Assembly (NCBI GenBank): GCA_033065855.1
Contig: JAVXUO010000044.1
Location: 1-64,000, forward strand
DNA length: 64,000 nucleotides
Reading direction: 5' to 3'
DNA from: Escallonia rubra
Taxonomy: Eukaryota > Streptophyta > Magnoliopsida > Escalloniales > Escalloniaceae
Below the pieces are notes generated by a model. That model worked only from the letters and a program-made list of their open reading frames with translations, was not told the DNA's origin and made no database searches. Positions 24,756 to 34,219 of this stretch are shown piece after piece. The position numbers and the translations under genes were made by a program. Position 1 is the first letter of the stretch. Every line of letters starts with the position of its first letter.

Positions 24756-24769
24756 ACGCTTCATTATTT

Positions 24770-25249
24770 CATCAGACTATTCTCTCTTGGTTAGATTCAT
24801 TGTCTGCCTCTCTCGTTCGAGGCCACTCTGCAAAGTGTGATGCTTTATTTTTGTGGTGGTTAGGAATGGCTAGTTTTTGTGGGGGTGTGGCGAGTTGCCT
24901 GGCTGAATATTTTCCAGCATTTAATACTTCATACATGGTTACCTGCCAATACAGTCTTGCATCCCAATTTTAAAGCCATGATGACAGTATAAAGGCCATC
25001 CGGCCAGTAAAAGAAAAAGGAAAAGTATATAAAGGCCGTAAAGTAAAGTAAAGTAGCACCACCAGCAGTTTGGTCTTTGAATATAAAAGTAAATTTTCCT
25101 TTGTACAAAAGCAGCTACATACGCAAAAAGAAGGCGGCCTAGAGACATGGTTTTTGCCCATACACCCTTAAACAACAGAATTGTCCCAATCTTGTGAAGA
25201 TTCAAAACAAGATTTGATTGTTGAAACAACAAACTTGAGTTAGCAATGG
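24770..25249 (-). other. 3' flank and probable 3' UTR of the tetraspanin gene
   Basis: Lies downstream of the tetraspanin stop. An AATAAA-type signal in minus orientation is near 24846 (plus TTTATTTTTG). No other gene seen. Confidence 0.3.
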
Positions 25250-27305
25250 TCAGTAAAGCTGGTGTCGCCTGTCATGCAACCATCTCCACCTGCAAAAGTT
25301 GCAAGCATACATGTCATTTCTTCAATTCTCACCAGGCTTCATCTTTGGCAGGGTAGATATTTTTTTGTTTATTGTTGGTTTCCGAGGTAGATTAAGAGAT
25401 AATCATGTGTACTATGGTTGGCGATGAATGATGTGCAGAACATTCAAAATTGTGCATGCCTACCACCATACAACATAAATAAATACCATGTAAATTGAAC
25501 AAATATTCTTGCTTTGGCGGGTCAGCCTTTATGACGTGGCTGTTTTACTCATTAGAATTTAGGAATAGGCATTAGTACGAGGATATTCTTGCAGTAGGGT
25601 GTTGCACCGAAAAGCTTGGTTATGTTTCGCCGATGATAAAAATATTTCTAGCAGCAACTCCCGTTGATGACAAAAATATTTCTAGCAGCAACTTAGAACC
25701 ACTAAAACTATAGCAGTAGAGTGATTTTACATCAAATTAAAGTTTACAAATCTTGAAGGAGACCCGACGATTTAGATTATGGCTTTGAGGAGGAATTAAT
25801 CAGTAGCACCCGTATAGTTGGTGCTCAAGGTCTATATAATTCTGTTGCTACAAGTTAATTCTTAGCTTATTTTGTCATTATATGCCTCTTTGGCGACCAA
25901 CTGTAGGTGTTGTACCCAAAAGTGCAGCTATGTGTCGCTAAAAATGATGACAAAATATTTCTACCAGCAAAGGATCCGAAACTATAGCACTAAAGGGACC
26001 TTACACCAGAGGATCCGAATATCGATGGGACAGAGTGACAATGTAGGTTATAGTGTTGAAGAGCAATATAGTTCAGTAGCACCCATATAGTTGGTCGCTC
26101 AAGGTCTATATAGCCTCAGATTTTCGTTGCAATAGTAGTTCTTAGCTTTTTTGTCATGATATGCCTCTTTAGCGACCAACTGTAGGATTGCAGTTAAACC
26201 CCAACTGCTGGGGATTTAGATGTTTTTCTCCTTATCCTCTCATTCATGGAGAATTGGGATGCAAGTGCCCCCTTGAGAAAGAAACTAAAATTGATGACAA
26301 GTTCAAGCATAGTTAACTTACCAGTAAAAATCCCATCTAGGCCGGACTTTGGACATCCGGTTCTCGCCGTAGGGGTAGTCCGTCTCTGCCCGTTTGGTGT
26401 TCTGGAAAGCACAGCATCCAATTGAATAGATGCCAATCAGAACTAAAATCATGACGATGTTGAGGACAGAGAGCTTGTGCCAATCCCTTCTCACGTCTTC
26501 GAGCACTCCGGCTTTGCACGAATCGCACTCGTAGCAGAGCACGTCCGGAGCGTTATTCCACCTGTAGCAATCCGCGTCTTGGGCCATCATCGACGCACCG
26601 TAGTTGCATGATGTTGGTGGCTTACAGCAACCGGACTGCATGAGTATCACTACTTTGGATCATATAAACTTTTTGCACTAACATGTGTACGTAGTTTCAA
26701 TGACAAGCAAACTATATGGGCTAATTATTTGCTCAATATGTATATCCCTTGGTGACAATTTGAAGATAAGAGCGCTGAATGAAAAAGGAAAGCAACAAGA
26801 ATGAAACTATCACCTGTATTGGAGACATGTCTTTGGTTAGATAATCCAAAGGTGTCCACAAAAGAATCTGACCACAAGTCTTCGACCCCAAAATGCAACT
26901 CCTGATAGTCATCCAATAATGAGGATCCTTAATTCTCTTCCTCAGCCAGGGTGAGTAGTTCTCCAGATGGTACTCTCTATAAGCTCTGCCAGGAACTTCC
27001 ACACCGCCACCGTGGCTGGTGACCACAAAGCCGAATAAAGTTAACGCTAGTAAAGTCCCTATGAGAAACAACATGACCACCAAGTACACCCAAAGAGCCC
27101 ATGCGACGTTAAAACATGCACCGATGAAGCCGGCAAGTGAGATGATGAGCACAACAAAGCCCACCACTAGAAGTGGTGTTTGAAGGAAGCTCTCACAGGT
27201 GGTGCTGCTCCTTGCCATCCATAGACCGCCGCCGATGATCGGTATAGATGCTAGGAGTGTGAAAAGGTTCAAGAAACCTATTACTGTGTTACTAAACCTG
27301 TACAT
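25250..27305 (-). CDS. Tetraspanin, plant TET8/TET9-like, three exons
   Basis: Exons 27305-26814, 26635-26322 and 25289-25250 splice in frame (492+314+40 nt) to 281 aa; introns are GT-AG. Transmembrane segments are at about 7-28, 42-66, 72-96 and 218-240. The large extracellular loop (about 97-217) holds the plant signature G-C-C-K at 166-169, then P-P-T-S-C and a Cys-rich stretch C-Y-E-C-D-S-C (198-204). The cytoplasmic tail ends W-W-R-W-L-H-D-R-R-H-Q-L-Y, supplied mainly by the 40-nt last exon; reading through the second donor would instead stop right after D-F-Y-W. Tetraspanins organise membrane microdomains; the TET8 group marks plant exosomes (family knowledge). The start ATG at 27305 is preceded on its strand by a GA-rich leader. 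Intron 2 (1,032 nt) carries an internal tandem duplication. Confidence 0.92.
25596..26190 (+). repeat. Tandem duplication (~300 bp) inside tetraspanin intron 2
   Basis: Two diverged units (about 25596-25907 and 25908-26190). Each runs from GTGTTG(C/T)ACC(C/G)AAAAG through AAATATTTCTA(G/C)CAGCAA and CAGTAGCACCC(G/A)TATAGTTGG to TTTGGCGACCAACTGTAGG / TTTAGCGACCAACTGTAGG. The units resemble a small transposon-like repeat rather than exon sequence. Confidence 0.6.
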
Positions 27306-27978
27306 CTTCGTATTCTATCTCTCTCTCCCTCTCTTTGTGCTTCTTTAACTTTAATTTGTTTGTGTGGTCCGTTTCAGCCTCTCTTTTAGTAGGAGAATAT
27401 GGTGCTTTCTTCTGTATGCTGCTGCTAAAAAGGTTGAGAAATTCTAATATTTGTAGCAACTTTTGCTTGAATGCTCTTTACATGGAACTTTATTAGCAAC
27501 TACTGACAATGACTAAATTGCACTTCTTAGCCATTAAGTAACTCTTGCAAAGTAAACTTGTAAAATGGCTTATGTAACCTTTGAGCAGACCAATGTGTAT
27601 AAAGTAGGTCTGCTACCATGCTTCTTGTGTATAAAAATCTGGCTCTTATAAAATCACTAGAAATATAAGAAGACCTATGTGTAGCTTTGAATACTTTTGG
27701 TTTCTTTTGTCAAAATCTTGGGGATACCCTTGTTAATTTTGCTACAGTGGCCGGGACAAAGGATAGTTATCTTGTGAAGTTGAGCTAACTCCAAAAGCCC
27801 TTTCCTTGGTAATAGTTGCAGGTTGCAGGTTGCAGTTGGCGTGCATGAAGTTATGCTACAAACTCATTAGTGACACTTATTTTTACCACTCGAATTTCAG
27901 ATCCACAGATTCGGTGGACCTCACTCTAAGAGGACTTGAGCATTGTCCCGACAAGAAGCTCTTAAAAATGTTCTCACA
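27306..27978 (-). promoter_or_regulatory. Upstream region of the tetraspanin gene
   Basis: On the gene strand a GA-rich tract (plus-strand CTCTCTCTCCCTCTCTTT at about 27318-27338) lies just before the ATG, typical of plant 5' UTRs. No unambiguous TATA box could be picked. A Mutator-type MITE starts 683 bp upstream of the ATG. Confidence 0.35.
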
Positions 27979-27987
27979 AATTCAAAG

Positions 27988-28231
27988 GAACAAACTTTGG
28001 TTCGTACCCGGGTTGTAGGAATCTTCCTCTAACCCCGTGTATAGTGGTAATTACTAGTCACTAAATATTTTTAGTGGTTTTTCTTCTAACACTTTTAGCG
28101 ACAATTATTAGCAGCACTTTTTTAGCGTCACTAAATAAAAGTCACTATAAACATTTAGAGACGATCGATTGTCGCTATATAGGGTGTATGAGGAAGATTC
28201 CTCCAACCGAGGTAGCAGCCCAATTTTTTCC
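27988..28231 (+). mobile_element. Mutator-type MITE, copy 1 (244 bp)
   Basis: Exact 9-bp target duplication AATTCAAAG at 27979-27987 and 28232-28240. Ends are GAACAAACTTTGG... and ...CCAATTTTTTCC, with inverted arms containing GTTGTAGGAATCTTCCTC and its complement. Other copies lie at 54242-54487, 57312-57556 and (truncated) 61675-61828. The 9-bp duplication points to Mutator-family transposase. Confidence 0.85.
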
Positions 28232-28240
28232 AATTCAAAG

Positions 28241-28874
28241 AGCCTTTAGGGGCGTACGTTGCGCTCTACTTACCAACCCTACGTCAAGCATCAATTTCTT
28301 ATTATTACACCATTTCCCGTAGCCTATTGGAGCTTCACCAACTCAAACTAACATTTCTCGTACTTTAAGAACACAGAAAGGAGAAAACACAAAAAAATTC
28401 AAGGTGTACACAGTACATCCTTATCCCTGTCACCTAAACAAACCATGAGGAGGAAGGAAAGGAGAGAGGTACTAGTTCAAAATGCAGTGCCCTAAAACAA
28501 GCAAAGAATACGGGTAGTTTGGTAAAATCAACGAAAGATCCGCCTTTGGGCGTGGAGCCCATTTTCCTTCTGTTTGAAGCATGATCAGAACAAGAATTAG
28601 GTTATCTTTGAGTGGTGATGGAAGTCATGGAATAAAAGGATGTTCTTATCTTCTCTTGGGGTTTTGTTTATTGAGACTTGCTTGATTCTCTTCCTGGCTC
28701 CAATAGATAAGTTTTCTTAGTGGGAAATTTGGCAATCACCTAGCAAGTTGTTAAATTCGCTAAATTATGCAAGTGGGAAATCGGTCATCACCTTGGTATG
28801 ACCAGCTCAATACAAAGTTCTGGATCCTTTACTAAAAGAATCACTCGCAAGTTGCAAATTTGATCATACATTTA
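28241..28874. other. Intergenic sequence between MITE and nested TE block
   Basis: No reading frame or element ends recognised. AT-rich and unremarkable up to the TTA target site at 28872-28874. Confidence 0.4.
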
Positions 28875-29295
28875 GGTTGTGTTTGGCGTGCAGGATATAA
28901 TTGCTTCGGATAAGGTAAAAATAATCATATATGGCCTTTGGCCGTGTAATTAAGGGGCATATAACTAATCCGTTGAACTGCTTTTATGCCACCAGAGTGC
29001 AATAATTCTATTGGGGGGGGGGGGGGGGTTTATCCCAACTACTCGGGATAAAAAACCGACAGGTGGAGGACAAAGAGAGCACCACACCACCCACCGCCTG
29101 CAGCACCCGCCAGCGCAGCACCCATTGCTGTCGTCCTTCTTCGCCACATGTCATAGTTTTTCGAGTGCCTCATGTCTATACCCCAATCATTTTAGGGCGC
29201 ATACTAAGGACCGTTGGGTTTCTGTAGTTTTTTAGGACGAGAGATAAGGATCAAAAAGCAGAGAAAGGATCTTACGGCGGAGAACGGTACTATAT

Positions 29296-29735
29296 CACTA
29301 CCAAAAAAAATGGGCTTTAGCGACTGCCAAAAGAGGTCGCTAAAGGAAGAAATGCGGTCGCTAAAACAGTCGCTAGAGGTCAGGTCGCTAAACTTTAGCG
29401 ACCACATTCAATTCTCGGTTGCTAAATTTAGTGACCGCGTTGACCAAATTTAGCGACTACCAACGCGGTCGCTAAATGTTTTTTAAATTTAAATTGGTTT
29501 CTTATTTAGCGACCATTTTTTCTAATTTAGCGACCGATATTGGGATCGCTAAAAACTTTTTTTTATTTAAAAATGTTTTAGTTAGCGACCGCATTTTCTA
29601 ATTTAGCGATTGCCATTGCGGTCGCTATTTTTTTTAATTTAAAATGTTTAATTTAGTGACCACATTATCCAGTTTAGCGACCACGATGTGCGGTCGTTAA
29701 ACCTGGGTTATGCTTTAAAAAATTGGGTCCGTTTT
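29296..29735. repeat. Left subterminal repeat array of the CACTA element
   Basis: Dense direct and inverted copies of TTTAGCGACC / GGTCGCTAAA, about one every 30 bp. Such arrays bind the accessory transposase in En/Spm relatives (family knowledge). Confidence 0.85.
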
Positions 29736-29752
29736 GACCTTCTGTCCAAAAC

Positions 29753-29935
29753 CAATTCAACAACCTGTCCTCCATTCATTCAAAAATCAAATCAACAGCA
29801 TGTCATGCATTCATTCAAAACTAATTCAACAACATGTCCTGCATTCATTCAAAAACCAAAACCTGTCCCGCATTCATTCAAAAATCAATTCAACAACATG
29901 TCTTGCATTCATTCAAACAACCTGTTCAAAACCAA
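29753..29935 (+). repeat. Minisatellite next to the CACTA left arm
   Basis: Four to five units of 30-45 bp built on AATTCAACAACATGTCCTGCATTCATTCAAAAA with small deletions. Short frames across it are artefacts of the repeat. It ends exactly where the gypsy RT segment begins (about 29937). Confidence 0.7.
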
Positions 29936-29938
29936 AAT

Positions 29939-32205
29939 TCAACGGCCTCTATTTTTTATGGATCTACAGAAATTCCATCCTTTGTCACTACGGTGACCTA
30001 GAAAAGAAACTTGCTCTAGCCAAAATTCACACTTCTTGAATTTTGCATAAAGCTTCTGATCTCTTAGTATCTGCAGAACTTGTGTCAAATGTTGCTCATG
30101 TTCTTCCCGACTTCTTGAATAAATAAGGATATCATCAATAAAAATGATCACGAACTGATCAAGGAATCGTTTGAACACTCTGTTCATCATATCCATAAAC
30201 GCGGCAGGGGCATTAGTTAAACCAAATGGCATAACAAGAAACTCATAATGTCCATACCTCATTCTAAAAGCCGTTTTGGGGATATCATCTTTCTTGACCT
30301 TTAATTGGTGGTAACCAGATTTCAAATCAATCTTCGAAAAGAATTGGGCTCCCTGCAACTGATCAAACAAGTCATATATCCTTGGTAAAGGATACTTATT
30401 CCTCACAGTGATGCGATTTAACTCCCTGTAATCAATACACATTCTCATAGACCCATCCTTCTTCTTAACAAATAACACAGGTGCACCCTAAGGAGAAACA
30501 CTTGGACGAATAAAACCCATATCTAACAAATCTTGAAGCTGAACCTTAAGCTCTTTTAGCTCCGCTGGAGCCATACGATACGGGGCCTTAGAAATAGGAG
30601 TTGCTCCTGGAATAAGATCGACAGAGAATTCTATCTCTCTATCTGGAGGAATCCCTGGGAGATCTTCTGGGAAAACATCTGCAAAATCCTTCACAACCGA
30701 AATACTATTTAAATCCCTACTAGACGAACGTGTATCATAAACATGGGCTAAGAACCCCATGCAACCCTTCTAGCTGTTAATGCTGATATAGTGCAAGGAG
30801 GTGCAACAGGTCTAGAACACTGACCTACTAACTCCGGCAGACTGGGAATGCAAAACACTACTTGTTTCAAGTAGCAATCAACTCTGGCATGATAGGCAGC
30901 CAACCAGTCCATGCCCAAAATCACATCAAAATCATGCATCTCTAATGGTATAAGGTCTGCAGGTAGATCCCTATCACCAACTCTCACATTACAAGATCTA
31001 TAAACTGAGGAGGCATCAAAAGAAACTCCAACTGGAGTACTAACAGAAATCCCACTACCTAGGGATTGTAACTCAATACCAAGCTGATGAGCAAAGGATG
31101 TAGAGACATACGAAAACGTGGAACCAGGGTCAATTAAACAATAGGCTCTAGATGAACATATGCAAAATGTACCTGTCACTACATCGTTAGATGCAGTGGC
31201 ATCCTTCTCTGTCAAGGCATAAGCTCGAGCCCGAGTAGTTGCCACCTGATTAGATCTCGGCAACCGGTTCTGCTGACCCCTACCCTGAATAAACTGGGGC
31301 TTGAGCGGCTGAGGGCAATCCCGGATCCTGTGTCCTTGCTGCTGGTAGTTAAAGCATGCACCACTCTCCCAATAACAAACACCACTATGGTTCTTCCCAC
31401 AAGTTTTGCAAACTACTGTTGGCTTTTGAGTATTCTGAGCAGGTTCCTTGATAGCCAAATTTTTGTTCCTCCTCTTAGGTTGCTGAACCACATCCTTGTC
31501 CATTGAGCTACTTTCTTCTCTTCCTCTTTTCTGCCTTTGATCCCTGTAATACTTGCGCCCGACCTCGACATCTTTCTCTACTCTCTGAGCCTTATCCAGG
31601 ACCTGACCATACGTGTCTAGAGTCACAGCTGTCAAGAACTTTCGGATGCCATATTTTAGTCCATTCTTCAACCTTGTTGCACGTCTCTCCTCAGTATCTA
31701 TAACATGTGTTGCAAACCTCGACAACCTGGCAAATCTGGCCTCATAATCCTTGACTGTTTCATCCTCTCCTTGTTCCAGTTTCAAAAACTCCTCTACCAT
31801 ATCATCCTTCACATTTCTAGGGAAATATTTGTCAAGAAATATCTCCTGGAAACGATCCCAAGTTAATGCCTGCTCCTCCTCTGCAGTTAGAGTTCTCTCG
31901 ACCATCTTCCACCACTGGTCAGCCTCGTTCTCCAATTGGTACACCGCGAGGTCCACTTTTTGACGATCGGTGATGTTCAGAAGCTTAAACCTCTTCTCTA
32001 ACTTGCTCAGCCAGGCTTCCGCATCCTCTGGCTTATCCGCCTTAACAAACGTGGGACAGTTCAAACGGTTGAATGCCTTGATGGTATCGGCAGTCAAGGG
32101 AGTAGGAAAGGCTTCTGCTTCCACGTTGACCCCAGTGACATCATTACCCCTACGACCTTCTCTAGTACCACCTCTAGTACCCCATCTAGCTGCACGCGGC
32201 GGCAT
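29939..32205 (-). pseudogene. gag-PR-RT half of the permuted gypsy element
   Basis: The ATG at 32205 (M-P-P-R-A-A-R) opens a 485-aa frame with the gag domain (Q-W-W-K-M-V-E near residue 100), one zinc knuckle reading C-F-N-Y-Q-Q-Q-G-H-R-I-R-D-C (the second Cys replaced by Tyr), and the protease motif D-P-G-S-T. A frameshift at about 30750 is followed by P-E-D-L-P-G-I-P and, after a nonsense codon (TAG in place of the Trp of P-W-G-A-P, about 30489), RT to F-I-D-D. The frame ends at the left junction within RT, so RNase H and integrase are absent from this half. It cannot encode a working polyprotein. Confidence 0.9.
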
Positions 32206-32374
32206 AGCTCCTGAGATAGCGAAAAACTTATAAGATCACAACTTATTGTGTAAACGCTCCAAACAGAAGTAATACTAAAACTAGACTACTCAGAACTATA
32301 TCTCAAACATCATAAAATTTATTTCAAATCATTGAAATCTTAAGTCTAAAGAGTCTACAGAATCTTAAACCTAT

Positions 32375-32386
32375 GCTCTGATACCA
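32375..32386 (-). promoter_or_regulatory. Primer binding site (tRNA-Met) of the permuted element
   Basis: The minus strand reads TGGTATCAGAGC, four bases from the LTR edge at 32391, leading into gag. This shows that the single LTR acted as a 5' LTR on this side. Confidence 0.9.
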
Positions 32387-32390
32387 AATC

Positions 32391-34219
32391 TGTCACGCCC
32401 CCGATCCGGAGGCGGACCTACACATACTATTTCAAAATATTCCTGCTTACCAGAAATATAATACCCAAAGAATTTTACCAATAACATAGCCTCAAAATGA
32501 TAATCAGAGCTCCAAATGTATCCCAAATCAAAAGCATTTGTATTTATCCTCAAAGTCTAATAAATGCAGCGGAAATCTAATAACAATAGTCACTTCCCAA
32601 ACATTGGGGTTACCAAAAGCTACTTAATCAAACTATTACAAGTTCTCGTTTTCAAGTCACTAAAAAGAGTCTACAATTAAAGAATAATTCTGACTCATGC
32701 TTATAGATAACTCCTCTACTGATGTCTCAGCTTAAATACCTGAAATGGGAGGAGAAAGAGGGGGTGAGCACAAAGCCCAGTAAAGATCACACGCACACAC
32801 CCACAGAGTACAACGCAGGTATCCAATAATATGTAGCTGAGTCAAAACGAAACATATGAAAACAAGGTGCAAAGACGATAGTAAATCTTGGCACGACAAA
32901 TCTCATTACGGGATATTAACCCATCAAAGGTCGAATCAAAGTCAAAAGGTCATAATCAAATAATTGAACTAATAATCAAAACAATACAATCACGTAACAC
33001 GTCACTGTAAAGCACGTTAACCTAAGCACGCGGAGGTTCTAAGTCAAAGTTGCATACCGGTAGCAATTGTCATATCATGTCATGACATCACGTTAACCTA
33101 AGCACGTGAAGGTTCTAACATTAGTTCAATTCGAAAGGCCGAACGGACATCAAAATATCTCACGAGTATACTAGTCGCAAAAGTATCAAAACTTTGAATT
33201 TCAAAAAGGATAGCTCAACGATTTCTGAAAATACTCAATATTATAATCAAATCGAAGAGGACGAAATAACGACTTCAAAGGAAGTTGAATCGCTTGAATC
33301 TGAGTTCGGATGATCATAAAAATTTGAAATAACGAAACATGGGCCAAAAAGATTTACCAAAGTATGTTGCACCACAAAACAAATGACATGTGGCGCCACA
33401 CCAAGAGCATTGCACGCCCAAATTGGGCTGAAAGTTATTGCCATCCACCAGTCACATTCTAACACATGGACAGGCATGAAAGTGACTTGGGTTGAAATAA
33501 TTTGACATAATACAGTACATTTGTGAAGCTGCAGAACAATTAATCGTTCCAGCACCGTGAACGACGAAAATAATCAGAAGGAACACAATTAAACTGTGCG
33601 CGGGTACCAAGACAGTGAAACAAAAGTACACAGCATTGCAAATAAAACTGCAGCTTTAACGTGTTGACAGGATAAATAGTAATTTTTTTCCAATCGAGCA
33701 GTAACCAATTGTTGGTATCGACCTAAAAATTATTAATACATGAGCACATATGAGTACGAATAATCAAAGGGTATCAATTTTATAGAAGCAGATATAGTAC
33801 ATGTAACCCTTACCTCAAATCTATATAATAGTCTTCACCAAATTGCGATCGCTTCCGAAAATCACAAAACCTAAATATTATAATTAACCCACTTACGTTA
33901 AAATCTTAACAACCACAATTCTAATATCATCTAATTCATCCTTATAATCAAAAGTGGGTTCAAGAATCTTACCAATTGCGCACAAAAGATTGCAATCCTC
34001 CAAAACCCTAGTTTTCTCCTTCTTCTATTTCTCTGTAACCAAAACTGAATATATCGTAAACAGACTTGGCTAGCCCTTAAAAGTCTCTAAGTTTGATAAA
34101 TAATTAAAAGACCCCTAAATATTCATTACTTATTCTAAAATACCCCAAAAATAATTAAATTTGCAAAGATACTCTAAATATAACAATAATTAAATTACTA
34201 GTTATTTTGGGGTCTTACA
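32391..34219 (-). repeat. Single LTR of the permuted element (1,829 bp)
   Basis: TG...CA limits: the plus strand starts TGTCACGCCCCCGATCC and ends GGGGTCTTACA. It has a primer site on its left and a polypurine tract on its right, the pattern of a one-LTR circle or of a junction between tandem copies. No second copy exists in the window. Confidence 0.85.

Noticed and set aside
24363..24764. 133-aa minus-strand frame with 12-aa Thr/Pro repeats
   Set aside because: Translation of a ~36-bp GGTGGT minisatellite; no domain and no promoter.
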